Shown piece after piece: positions 43,980-52,864 of a stretch of DNA of 64,000 bases (the stretch's first letter is position 1; each line of letters begins with the position of its first letter). Below the pieces are notes generated by a model. The model saw only the letters and a list, made by a program, of their open reading frames with translations. It searched no databases and had not been told where the DNA came from. Location of the stretch: assembly GCF_937880195.1 (NCBI RefSeq), contig NZ_CALFLA010000042.1, positions 79,914 through 143,913 on the forward strand. Direction: 5' to 3'. The stretch is from an uncultured Blautia sp. Its GTDB lineage: Bacteria > Bacillota > Clostridia > Lachnospirales > Lachnospiraceae. The translations under genes and the position numbers were made by a program.

Positions 43980-44007
43980 AATAATTGAGGGAGCCGAATC
44001 ATAGGAT
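43980..44007 (+). promoter_or_regulatory. Possible sigma-E promoter of spoIIP
   Basis: AATAAT (43980-43985), 14-base spacer and CATAGGAT (44000-44007) resemble the mother-cell consensus (-10 CATACAAT). The -35 is poor. spoIIP is in the sigma-E regulon of B. subtilis. Confidence 0.3.
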
Positions 44008-44027
44008 AATTTGAAAGAGGTGATCCT

Positions 44028-45302
44028 ATGACAAGGCTCCAGAAAATTTCCTGCGTTATTTTAAGCCTATGTTTTTTTGCAGTTCTGGCAGTGAAGCCGG
44101 GATTGTTTTTTATGGGGGGAAATGTGTACAGGCAGCTGCCGCTGTATTGCTTTTTGGAGCAGAAAGCCAGAAAAGTGCCTTTAAGGGAAGACCCGGAAAC
44201 CTATAAAATACTTCAGGAAAATAATGGGGAATATTTGGCAAGGCTCATTGAAGAGGAAAACCTGCAAAAAAACGGGCAGCAGCCGGCCGCGTCTTTATCC
44301 CGGGAAACTGTACAGGCCCCGGAGGTTACGCAGGCTCCCAAGGAAACTCAAAGCCCGAAGGCTACGCAGGTTCCAGAGTCAACCCAGATCCCGGAGGTTA
44401 CGCAGGTTCCAGCGACAACGCAGATCCCGGAGGCTGCCCAGGCGCCTAAGACAACTCAGGCCCCCGCTGCTCCTTCTGAGAAAGAGGAACTGGCGCCTGC
44501 ACTGGCGCAGATCCAGCCCAGGCCTATTATTGATCTCTCGCCGGAGCGCCTTGGAGATTATGATTATCTTTTAAACAATTTTTTTATTGTGGACGCTAAT
44601 ACGGCAACAAATGCAGACCAGCTGAATGCGGCCCGTTTTCTGGAAAAAGATCTTTCCATAAAAAAGAATGCCGGGGTTCCCCAGATTCTTATTTATCACA
44701 GTCATACCCAGGAAACCTTTGCTGATTCCAGAGAAGGCGAGGTGGAAGACACGATCGTAGGCGTGGGGAATTATCTTACAGAGATTCTGACAAAGACCTA
44801 TGGTTATCAGGTGATTCATGTAACAGAGGAATTTGACCTGGCAGGAGGACAGCTTGACCGTGGCAAGGCTTATGATTACGCACGTCCTTATATAGAAGAA
44901 ATTCTTAAGAAAAATCCTTCCATAGAAGTGATAATTGATCTTCACAGAGACGGAGTACCGGAGGACCGCCATTTGGTGACAGAAATCAACGGAAAGCCTA
45001 CGGCTCAGATCATGTTTTATAATGGGCTTAGCTATACTCTTTCCAGCGGGCAGGTGGATTATCTTCCCAATCCTTACATACAGGATAATCTTTCTTTTTC
45101 TTTCCAAATGGAATATCAGGCGGCCCAGTATTACCCGGAGTTTTACAGAGGAATTTATCTTTCCGGGCTTCGGTATAATCTTCATCTGCGTCAGAGATCC
45201 GTTCTTCTGGAAGCAGGAGCCCAGACAAATACAGTTCAGGAGGTAAAAAATGCAATGGAGCCTTTTGCTGACATTTTGAACCGGGTACTGTCAGGAGAAT
45301 AG
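44028..45302 (+). CDS. spoIIP: Stage II sporulation protein P (SpoIIP)
   Basis: Amidase/endopeptidase of the DMP machine that thins septal wall and drives engulfment. 424 residues. One N-terminal membrane segment (about 6-30), a linker containing about ten repeats of a six-residue unit like TQVPES or TQIPEV (about 95-145), and the SpoIIP domain with ILIYHSHTQETF, VGNYLTEILTKTYGYQVIH, IDLHRDGVPE and LLEAGAQTNTV, which carry the zinc ligands. RBS AGAGGTG. Follows gpr as in B. subtilis. Confidence 0.94.
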   Translation: MTRLQKISCVILSLCFFAVLAVKPGLFFMGGNVYRQLPLYCFLEQKARKVPLREDPETYKILQENNGEYLARLIEEENLQKNGQQPAASLSRETVQAPEVTQAPKETQSPKATQVPESTQIPEVTQVPATTQIPEAAQAPKTTQAPAAPSEKEELAPALAQIQPRPIIDLSPERLGDYDYLLNNFFIVDANTATNADQLNAARFLEKDLSIKKNAGVPQILIYHSHTQETFADSREGEVEDTIVGVGNYLTEILTKTYGYQVIHVTEEFDLAGGQLDRGKAYDYARPYIEEILKKNPSIEVIIDLHRDGVPEDRHLVTEINGKPTAQIMFYNGLSYTLSSGQVDYLPNPYIQDNLSFSFQMEYQAAQYYPEFYRGIYLSGLRYNLHLRQRSVLLEAGAQTNTVQEVKNAMEPFADILNRVLSGE

Positions 45303-45366
45303 GTCAAAAAGACTAGGTTTTGTCATAATATGTAGAAATGTGGGGAATGAAAATCCAAAAAGGGAC

Positions 45367-45395
45367 TTGAAAATCGGAACATATGTTTGTATAAT
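45367..45395 (+). promoter_or_regulatory. Distal sigma-A promoter of lepA
   Basis: TTGAAA (45367-45372), exact 17-base spacer, TATAAT (45390-45395). Gives a leader of about 135 bases to the lepA start. Confidence 0.75.
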
Positions 45396-45408
45396 AAAAA
45401 CAAAGAAA

Positions 45409-45450
45409 ACAGCGGCAACATAGGATCAGAGACATTAGGAAACCCGCTGT
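45409..45450 (+). promoter_or_regulatory. Leader hairpin between the two lepA promoters
   Basis: ACAGCGG (45409-45415) and CCGCTGT (45444-45450) enclose a 28-base loop. Only transcripts from the distal promoter would contain it. No T-run follows. Confidence 0.35.
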
Positions 45451-45457
45451 ACACGTC

Positions 45458-45487
45458 TGGACTTGATGCGTGTATTTATGCTATAAT
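45458..45487 (+). promoter_or_regulatory. Proximal extended -10 promoter of lepA
   Basis: TATAAT at 45482-45487 preceded by TG in the extended -10 position (TGCTATAAT), with TGGACT at 45458-45463 (18-base spacer). Confidence 0.55.
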
Positions 45488-45538
45488 GAGGCACGAATAC
45501 GATGAAAACACAGTAGATAAGAGGAGGAACGCTGCAAA

Positions 45539-47347
45539 ATGACAGATCAGAGCAAGATCCGTAATTTCTGCATTATTGCACATATCGACCACGGCAAATC
45601 CACACTTGCCGACCGCATTATAGAACAAACAGGTCTTCTGACCCAGAGGGAGATGCAGGCGCAGATCCTGGATAACATGGATCTGGAGAGAGAAAGAGGA
45701 ATTACGATTAAATCTCAGGCAGTCCGTATTGTATATAAGGCCAGGAATGGAGAAGAATATATTTTTAACCTGATCGATACACCGGGGCATGTAGACTTTA
45801 ATTATGAGGTGTCCAGAAGCCTTGCGGCATGTGACGGAGCTATTCTTGTGGTGGATGCGGCCCAGGGAATTGAAGCCCAGACACTGGCAAATGTATATCT
45901 TGCCCTGGAGCACAATCTGGATGTGCTTCCGGTTATTAATAAGATTGACCTTCCAAGCGCCGAGCCGGAGCGCGTTATAAATGAGATCGAGGATGTGATC
46001 GGTCTGGAAGCCCAGGATGCGCCAAGGATTTCCGCTAAGACGGGACTGAATATTGAAGAGGTTCTGGAACAGATCGTGGAGAAGATTCCCTCCCCTCAGG
46101 GGGATCCTGACGCGCCGCTGAAGGCGTTGATTTTTGATTCCATTTATGATTCCTATAAGGGGGTTATTGTATTTTGCCGTTTGATGGACGGACGGATCAG
46201 TAAGGGAGCTCAGGTTAAGATGATGGCTACCGGATTTACTGCCGAGGTTGTAGAGGTGGGATATTTCGGCGCAGGACGTTTTATTCCATGCGATGAGCTT
46301 TCCGCAGGAATGGTAGGATATTTTACTGCAAGTATTAAGAATGTAAGCGATACCCGTGTGGGTGATACGGTGACAGAGGTTTCCAGACCATGCGCAGAGG
46401 CTCTTCCTGGTTATAAAAAAGTACAGCCCATGGTTTACTGCGGACTCTATCCGGCAGACGGAGCTAAGTACGGCGATCTCAGAGACGCTTTGGAGAAGCT
46501 TCAGCTTAATGATGCGTCCCTGTTTTATGAGCCGGAGACGTCTGTGGCTCTGGGCTTTGGTTTTCGGTGCGGTTTTCTTGGACTTCTCCATCTGGAGATC
46601 ATTCAGGAGAGACTGGAAAGAGAATATAACCTCGACCTTGTAACAACAGCGCCGGGAGTAATTTATAAGGTCTATAAGACAAACGGAGATATGATCGAGC
46701 TGACAAATCCCTCCAACCTTCCAGATCCTTCAGAGATTGAGTATATGGAGGAGCCTATGGTCAATGCGGAGATTATGGTGACAACGGAGTTTATTGGTGC
46801 GATCATGGAGCTTTGCCAGGAGCGGAGAGGTCAGTATATCGGCATGGATTATATGGAAGAAACCCGTGCTCTTCTGAAGTACAAGCTGCCTCTTAATGAG
46901 ATCATTTATGACTTTTTTGACGCGCTGAAATCCCGATCCAGAGGATATGCTTCCCTGGATTATGATCTTTGCGGTTATGAGAGAAGCGAGCTTGTGAAGC
47001 TGGATATCCTTGTAAATAAAGAAGAGGTGGATGCGCTTTCCTTTATTGTCCACTCAGAGACTGCCTATGAGAGAGGCCGTAAGATGTGTGAGAAACTGAA
47101 GGAAGAGATTCCGAGACAGCTGTTTGAAATCCCGATCCAGGCGGCAGTAGGCAGTAAGATCATTGCCAGAGAGACAGTCAGGGCTATGCGTAAGGATGTT
47201 CTTGCCAAGTGTTACGGCGGCGATATTTCCCGTAAGAAGAAGCTTCTGGAGAAACAGAAGGAAGGAAAGAAACGTATGCGTCAGGTAGGAAACGTGGAGA
47301 TTCCTCAGAAGGCATTTATGAGCGTTTTGAAGCTGGACGAGAAATAA
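45539..47347 (+). CDS. lepA: Elongation factor 4 (LepA), ribosome-associated GTPase
   Basis: Translational GTPase acting on stalled or assembling ribosomes. 602 residues, normal length. G1 [13 protein letters not shown], switch region [14 protein letters not shown]3 DTPGHVDF, G4 [10 protein letters not shown], and the LepA-specific C-terminal end [28 protein letters not shown]. Preceded by two promoters. The order lepA-hemW is conserved in Firmicutes; here a small lipoprotein gene lies between them. Confidence 0.97.
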   Translation: MTDQSKIRNFCIIAHIDHGKSTLADRIIEQTGLLTQREMQAQILDNMDLERERGITIKSQAVRIVYKARNGEEYIFNLIDTPGHVDFNYEVSRSLAACDGAILVVDAAQGIEAQTLANVYLALEHNLDVLPVINKIDLPSAEPERVINEIEDVIGLEAQDAPRISAKTGLNIEEVLEQIVEKIPSPQGDPDAPLKALIFDSIYDSYKGVIVFCRLMDGRISKGAQVKMMATGFTAEVVEVGYFGAGRFIPCDELSAGMVGYFTASIKNVSDTRVGDTVTEVSRPCAEALPGYKKVQPMVYCGLYPADGAKYGDLRDALEKLQLNDASLFYEPETSVALGFGFRCGFLGLLHLEIIQERLEREYNLDLVTTAPGVIYKVYKTNGDMIELTNPSNLPDPSEIEYMEEPMVNAEIMVTTEFIGAIMELCQERRGQYIGMDYMEETRALLKYKLPLNEIIYDFFDALKSRSRGYASLDYDLCGYERSELVKLDILVNKEEVDALSFIVHSETAYERGRKMCEKLKEEIPRQLFEIPIQAAVGSKIIARETVRAMRKDVLAKCYGGDISRKKKLLEKQKEGKKRMRQVGNVEIPQKAFMSVLKLDEK

Positions 47348-47395
47348 GAGAATCCATATTTTCTCTGACAGCAGGCTTTTACGAAAGGGACATAT

Positions 47396-47722
47396 ATGAA
47401 AAGATCAACCATAAAGAAATTTACTGCTGTTTCTGTGCTGGTACTTTGCGTATTTTTGGCAGGCTGCGGCTGCGGAAAGAAAAAATCCGACCCGGCATCC
47501 AGGCAGGTGCTTAAAATCAGCATTACTCCTGAGGCGACACCAACCTTGGAACCGGAGAAGATCAATAAGGATGCAGTAGTAACAAATGACGGTATCACCA
47601 TGATCAACGAATACCTTGTCAACGAAGGCGGTTCGGGAGCTGTTTCCGCTACAGAGCCTTCCGGTGAAGAAAAAGAATCAGAGAATACAGATTCTAAGGA
47701 GGAAGAAGTTGAGGAATCCTAA
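47396..47722 (+). CDS. Small lipoprotein of unknown function
   Basis: 108 residues. Basic n-region MKRSTIKKF, hydrophobic core and lipobox FLAGC with Cys24, so it should be lipid-anchored outside the membrane. The mature part has a Lys-rich start, a Thr/Pro segment (ITPEATPTLEPEK), a short ordered-looking stretch (DGITMINEYLVNEGG) and a Glu/Ser-rich end. No known domain recognised. Inserted between lepA and hemW and probably co-transcribed with them. Confidence 0.8.
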   Translation: MKRSTIKKFTAVSVLVLCVFLAGCGCGKKKSDPASRQVLKISITPEATPTLEPEKINKDAVVTNDGITMINEYLVNEGGSGAVSATEPSGEEKESENTDSKEEEVEES

Positions 47723-47729
47723 TGCTCTT

Positions 47730-48848
47730 ATGGAGCTTTATGTCCATATTCCTTTTTGCATAAAAAAGTGTGATTACTGCGACTTCCTGTCTGGTCCTGC
47801 AAATGCAGAAACGCAGAATAACTATGTGGAGGCTCTCCTGACAGAAATTAGTAAAAGCGGGGATTTTTCTGAAAGAGAGATCTCCACTGTTTTTATCGGG
47901 GGAGGAACGCCTTCGGCAGTGCAGTCCGAAAATATTATCCGAATTATGGAAGCTCTCAGAAGACGTTTTGTTTTTTCGGACAATGCAGAGATCACCATGG
48001 AAGCAAATCCAGGAACGCTGACATCAGAGAAACTGAAGGATTACCGGGAAGCAGGCATTAACCGATTAAGTATCGGACTTCAGTCCGCAGACGATGGGGA
48101 GCTGCGCGCTCTTGGCAGAATCCATACGTATCAGGAGTTTCTGGAAAGTTATCACCTTGCCAGAGCGGCTGGATTTGACAATATAAACATAGATCTTATG
48201 TCAGCTATACCGGGACAGACAAGGAAAAGCTGGAACAGGAATCTGAAGACTGTGGCAGATCTGAAACCGGAACATATTTCCGCATACAGCCTGATCGTGG
48301 AAGAGGGAACTCCCTTTGCCAAAAGGAAACTGGATCTTCCGGGAGAGGATGAAGAATATCAGATGTATGAGGACACAGCCCGAATCCTGGGAGAATACGG
48401 ATACCTTCAGTATGAGATCTCCAACTATGCACGAAAAGGCTATGAATGCAGACATAATAAAGGATATTGGATGAGGACGGATTATCTGGGTCTTGGCCTT
48501 GGGGCAGCGTCGCTGATCGGGGGAGATACCCGCTGGAATAACACCAGCGATATGCAGGAATACCTGCAGAACAGCGGTAGCCCTCAGAAGATCCGAAAAG
48601 ATACTGTTATTCTTACCAGGAAGGAGCAGCAGGAGGAATTTATGTTCCTTGGGCTTCGTATGACAGAAGGAGTTTCAGAAGCAGATTTTCAGGAATGCTT
48701 TGGAGTTCCTCTTCTTAAGGTTTATGGAGAATCTCTCCAAAAATACAAAAACATGGAACTTTTGGAAAATAAAAACGGGTTCTGGAGACTTACCCCCAGG
48801 GGAATCCATGTAAGCAACTGGATTCTGGCAGATTTTCTTCAGGACTGA
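47730..48848 (+). CDS. hemW: Radical-SAM heme chaperone HemW
   Basis: Formerly called coproporphyrinogen oxidase-like; inserts heme into target proteins. 372 residues from MELYVHIPFC. The iron-sulfur motif is CIKKCDYCDF: three cysteines followed by Phe where true HemN has a fourth Cys, which marks HemW. FIGGGTPSAV and INRLSIGLQS follow, then a C-terminal HemN-type domain. The frame is open far upstream, overlapping the lipoprotein gene, but the family N-terminus sets this start. The nearest GAGG is about 15 bases upstream, so translation may depend on coupling. Confidence 0.92.
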   Translation: MELYVHIPFCIKKCDYCDFLSGPANAETQNNYVEALLTEISKSGDFSEREISTVFIGGGTPSAVQSENIIRIMEALRRRFVFSDNAEITMEANPGTLTSEKLKDYREAGINRLSIGLQSADDGELRALGRIHTYQEFLESYHLARAAGFDNINIDLMSAIPGQTRKSWNRNLKTVADLKPEHISAYSLIVEEGTPFAKRKLDLPGEDEEYQMYEDTARILGEYGYLQYEISNYARKGYECRHNKGYWMRTDYLGLGLGAASLIGGDTRWNNTSDMQEYLQNSGSPQKIRKDTVILTRKEQQEEFMFLGLRMTEGVSEADFQECFGVPLLKVYGESLQKYKNMELLENKNGFWRLTPRGIHVSNWILADFLQD

Positions 48849-48923
48849 TGTACTTTGTAGATTCTGTACAGTAACAACAGGACAGCGAATAATTACGATA
48901 CAGGATAGAATTTGGAGGAACAA

Positions 48924-51773
48924 ATGACTGAACATACGGCAGGCAAAAAGTTTATCAAAATCCGCGGCGCAAACGTAAACAATCTAAAAAACCTCAGCGT
49001 AGATATTCCAAGAGATGAGTTTGTAGTTCTGACAGGAGTCAGCGGTTCGGGAAAATCCTCTCTGGCATTTGATACGATTTATGCAGAAGGCCAGAGGCGG
49101 TATATGGAATCTTTGTCTTCCTATGCAAGACAGTTTCTGGGTCAGATGGAGAAACCAGACGTGGAGATGATCGAAGGTCTTCCTCCTGCGATTTCTATTG
49201 ACCAGAAGTCTACCAACCGAAATCCTCGTTCTACAGTGGGAACAGTGACAGAGATCTATGATTATTTTCGCCTTCTTTATGCAAGGATCGGAATCCCCCA
49301 TTGTCCCAAATGCGGCAAGGAGATCAAGAAGCAGACAGTGGATCAGATGGTAGATCATATTATGTCGCTTCCTGAGAGGACACGGCTTCAGCTTCTTGCT
49401 CCGGTAGTGCGGGGACGGAAGGGAACTCATGCAAAGCTTTTGGATCAGGCAAAAAGAAGCGGCTACGTCCGCGTTCAGATTGACGGAAGTCTGTATGAAT
49501 TATCAGAAGAAATTAAGCTTGATAAAAATATCAAGCACAATATAGAAATTATTGTGGACCGTTTAGTTGTAAAGCCGGGAATTGAGAAGAGACTGGCTGA
49601 TTCTATTGAGACAGTTCTGGATCTTTCGGAAGGGCTTCTTATGGTAGACACCATGGATGGAAATGTTCTGACATTCAGTCAGAGTTTTTCCTGCCCGGAC
49701 TGTCAGATCAGTATTGATGAGATCGAGCCCCGGAGCTTTTCCTTTAATAATCCTTTTGGAGCCTGCCCGGACTGTTTTGGACTTGGCTACAAAATGGAAT
49801 TTGACGAGGATCTGATGATCCCGGACAAGTCCTTAAGCATTTCCCAGGGAGCCATTGCTGTGATGGGATGGCAGTCCTGTACGGATAAGGGCAGTTTTAC
49901 CAGAGCGATCCTGGACGCCCTTGCCAGGGAATATGATTTTAGTTTGGACACTCCTTTTCAGGACTATCCCCAAAAGATCAAGGACGTTCTGATCCATGGA
50001 ACAGAAGGACGTTCCGTTAAGGTTTATTATAAAGGCCAGAGAGGAGAAGGCGTGTATGATGTGGCTTTTCCTGGTCTGATCAAGAATGTAGAGCAGAGAT
50101 ACAGAGAGACTGGTTCAGACGCCATGAAGCAGGAGTATGAATCTTTTATGAGGATTACGCCCTGTAAGACATGTAAGGGTCAGCGTCTGAAAAAAGAAGC
50201 TCTGGCTGTCACTGTAGGAGACAAGAATATTTATGAACTGACAGCGCTCTCTATTGAGAATCTGAAAAAATTCCTGGAGGATCTGGTTCTTACCCCGCAG
50301 CAGGAATTGATCGGAAAACAGATCCTTAAGGAAATACGGGCCAGAGTAGGATTTCTGGCAGAGGTAGGCCTGGATTATCTTTCTCTGGGAAGAGCCACTT
50401 CCACCCTATCCGGAGGAGAGGCGCAGAGAATCCGCCTGGCTACACAGATCGGTTCAGGTCTGGTTGGAGTGGCATATATTCTTGACGAGCCCAGTATCGG
50501 ACTTCATCAGAGAGATAACGACAAACTTCTGAAAGCCCTTATGCGGCTTCGCGATCTTGGAAACAGCCTGATCGTGGTAGAACATGATGAAGATACTATG
50601 CGAGCTGCAGACTGCGTGGTGGATATTGGGCCGGGAGCCGGCGAACATGGGGGACAGCTTGTAGCCATGGGAACGGCAGAGGATCTGATGAAGAACCCGG
50701 AGTCTGTTACAGGGGCTTATTTAAGCGGTAAATACAAAATTCCTGTTCCTTTGGAAAGGAAGCAGCCCTCTGGCTGGCTGAAAATCCGCGGAGCTGCAGA
50801 AAATAACCTGAAGCAGGTCAATGTAGATATTCCTCTGGGCGTGATGACATGCGTAACAGGAGTCAGCGGCTCAGGAAAAAGCTCTCTCATTAACGAGGTG
50901 CTGTATAAGACTTTGGCAAGGGATCTAAACCGGGCCAGAATTATCCCTGGCAAACATAAGGAGATTCTGGGATTAGAGGAACTTGATAAGGTGATCAGTA
51001 TTGACCAGTCTCCTATTGGAAGAACTCCCAGATCCAACCCGGCTACTTACACAGGGGTTTTTGACCAGATTCGAGATCTTTTTGCTTCTACGGCAGACGC
51101 CAAGGCAAGAGGCTACAAAAAGGGCCGCTTCAGTTTTAATGTAAAAGGCGGAAGATGCGAGGCCTGCAGTGGAGACGGAATCATTAAGATAGAAATGCAC
51201 TTTTTATCCGACGTGTACGTACCCTGCGAAGTCTGCAAGGGAAAGCGGTACAACCGTGAAACTCTGGAAGTGAAGTATAAAGACAAAAATATTTATGATG
51301 TGCTGAATATGACTGTGGAAGAGGCGCTGGAATTTTTTGAAAATATTCCGTCCATTCGCAGAAAGATCCAGACCTTATATGACGTAGGGCTTTCTTACAT
51401 CCGTCTGGGACAGCCGTCTACAGAGCTTTCTGGAGGAGAGGCCCAGCGTATTAAGCTGGCCACGGAACTGAGCAGGAGAAGTACGGGAAGAACCATCTAT
51501 ATTTTGGATGAACCTACTACAGGCCTTCATTTTGCAGACGTTCACAAGCTGGTGGATATTTTGAAGCGACTGTCAGAAGGCGGCAATACGGTGGTTGTTA
51601 TTGAACATAATCTTGATGTGATCAAGACTGCAGATTATATTATTGATATGGGACCGGAAGGGGGAGACCGGGGAGGAACTGTGATTGCAAAGGGAACTCC
51701 CGAGGAGATTGCCAGTATTTCCAAGTCCTATACAGGACAGTATGTTGCAAGATATCTTGATTTGGAAAAATGA
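48924..51773 (+). CDS. uvrA: Excinuclease ABC subunit A
   Basis: Damage-recognition ATPase of nucleotide excision repair. 949 residues. Two ABC modules: Walker [15 protein letters not shown] and [14 protein letters not shown], signatures [16 protein letters not shown] and [16 protein letters not shown], and zinc-binding cysteine clusters (CPKCGKE, CPDCQ...CPDCFGLGY, and CEACSGDG...[10 protein letters not shown]). RBS GGAGG five bases before the ATG; the frame reads four codons further to a TTG. No uvrB or uvrC nearby. A weak repeat-like CTGTACAGTAAC lies at 48864-48875. Confidence 0.97.
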   Translation: MTEHTAGKKFIKIRGANVNNLKNLSVDIPRDEFVVLTGVSGSGKSSLAFDTIYAEGQRRYMESLSSYARQFLGQMEKPDVEMIEGLPPAISIDQKSTNRNPRSTVGTVTEIYDYFRLLYARIGIPHCPKCGKEIKKQTVDQMVDHIMSLPERTRLQLLAPVVRGRKGTHAKLLDQAKRSGYVRVQIDGSLYELSEEIKLDKNIKHNIEIIVDRLVVKPGIEKRLADSIETVLDLSEGLLMVDTMDGNVLTFSQSFSCPDCQISIDEIEPRSFSFNNPFGACPDCFGLGYKMEFDEDLMIPDKSLSISQGAIAVMGWQSCTDKGSFTRAILDALAREYDFSLDTPFQDYPQKIKDVLIHGTEGRSVKVYYKGQRGEGVYDVAFPGLIKNVEQRYRETGSDAMKQEYESFMRITPCKTCKGQRLKKEALAVTVGDKNIYELTALSIENLKKFLEDLVLTPQQELIGKQILKEIRARVGFLAEVGLDYLSLGRATSTLSGGEAQRIRLATQIGSGLVGVAYILDEPSIGLHQRDNDKLLKALMRLRDLGNSLIVVEHDEDTMRAADCVVDIGPGAGEHGGQLVAMGTAEDLMKNPESVTGAYLSGKYKIPVPLERKQPSGWLKIRGAAENNLKQVNVDIPLGVMTCVTGVSGSGKSSLINEVLYKTLARDLNRARIIPGKHKEILGLEELDKVISIDQSPIGRTPRSNPATYTGVFDQIRDLFASTADAKARGYKKGRFSFNVKGGRCEACSGDGIIKIEMHFLSDVYVPCEVCKGKRYNRETLEVKYKDKNIYDVLNMTVEEALEFFENIPSIRRKIQTLYDVGLSYIRLGQPSTELSGGEAQRIKLATELSRRSTGRTIYILDEPTTGLHFADVHKLVDILKRLSEGGNTVVVIEHNLDVIKTADYIIDMGPEGGDRGGTVIAKGTPEEIASISKSYTGQYVARYLDLEK

Positions 51774-51791
51774 TGTAATGGTAAATAATAT

Positions 51792-51823
51792 GTTACTGTT
51801 CATACGTTGTTGTGAGCAGTAAC
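51792..51823 (+). repeat. Dispersed repeat in inverted-pair form upstream of mreB
   Basis: GTTACTGTTCA (51792-51802) faces TGAGCAGTAAC (51813-51823): the repeat core and its near-perfect inverse, ten bases apart. It begins 18 bases after the uvrA stop and ends 47 bases before the mreB start. Confidence 0.75.
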
Positions 51824-51870
51824 GAAAATATCATTATTTTGGCAGGATGCAGCCGGAAAGGAGGGAGGAT

Positions 51871-52860
51871 ATGCCTGCAAGCGATATCGGAATTGATCTT
51901 GGTACCAGGAACAGTCTGGTATATTCCACAGGGAAGGGACTTGTACTTCAGGAGCCTTCTGTTGTGGTTTATGATAAAGATACAGAAAAAATAAAAGCCA
52001 TCGGCGAGGAGGCCCGTCAGATGGCGGGACATGTTACCTCTAATATGGAGGTGATCCGTCCAATCCGCCAGGGCGTGATCGTAGATTTTAATGTTACAGA
52101 GAAGATGCTGAAATATTTTATTACAAAGGCTATGGGGAACAGAGCTTTTCGTAAGCCTCGTATCAGTATTTGTGTGCCAAGCGGCATTACAGAGGTGGAG
52201 CGCAAGGCAGTGGAGGAAGTAACCTACCAGGCAGGGGCAAGACATGTGTTTCTGGTGGAAGAACCTATTGCAGGGGCTATTGGTTCTGGAGTGGACATTA
52301 CTAAGCCTTTTGGAAACCTGATCGTTGATATTGGAGGGGGAACTACAGACGTGGCAGTGATTTCTCTGGGCGGCGTCGTGGTATCTGCTTCCGTGAAGGT
52401 GGCAGGAGACAGTTTTGATCAGGCGATCATGGAATATGTACGCAAAAGCCACAGCCTTTTTATTGGAGAGGACATGGCGGAACAGATCAAAATGAAGATA
52501 GGAACAGCTGTACAGGAATCCAATCCTCAGGTAATGGAGGTTAAGGGACGAAATATTATGACGGGCCTTCCTAAGACAGTGAAACTTACTTCAGAGGAGG
52601 TGAGGGCGGCTCTTCGCGACGCTACCGGACAGATCGTAGAGGCTGTGCATGGCGTTCTGGAAAAGACTCCGCCAGAGCTTGCGGCAGATATTGTAGACAG
52701 AGGAATTGTTCTTACAGGAGGCGGCGCCCTGCTTCGCGGAATGGACGCTCTTATTGAGCAGAGAACAGGAGTGAATACACTGACAGTACAGAACGCTATG
52801 AACGTTGTGGCAGTAGGAACTGGAAAATACGCAGAAATCATGGCAAGAATGGAAGATTGA
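51871..52860 (+). CDS. mreB: Rod-shape actin homologue MreB/Mbl
   Basis: Actin-like filament protein that guides lateral wall synthesis. 329 residues. IGIDLGTRNSLVY phosphate loop, VEEPIAGAIGSG, DIGGGTTDVAVISLGG and the second nucleotide motif VLTGGGALLRGMD are present. Start chosen at MPASDIG with GGAGGGAGG upstream; the frame begins eight codons earlier. mreC and mreD do not follow, so this may be an Mbl-like paralogue rather than the main MreB. Five bases before recD2. Confidence 0.93.
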   Translation: MPASDIGIDLGTRNSLVYSTGKGLVLQEPSVVVYDKDTEKIKAIGEEARQMAGHVTSNMEVIRPIRQGVIVDFNVTEKMLKYFITKAMGNRAFRKPRISICVPSGITEVERKAVEEVTYQAGARHVFLVEEPIAGAIGSGVDITKPFGNLIVDIGGGTTDVAVISLGGVVVSASVKVAGDSFDQAIMEYVRKSHSLFIGEDMAEQIKMKIGTAVQESNPQVMEVKGRNIMTGLPKTVKLTSEEVRAALRDATGQIVEAVHGVLEKTPPELAADIVDRGIVLTGGGALLRGMDALIEQRTGVNTLTVQNAMNVVAVGTGKYAEIMARMED

Positions 52861-52864
52861 GGAT

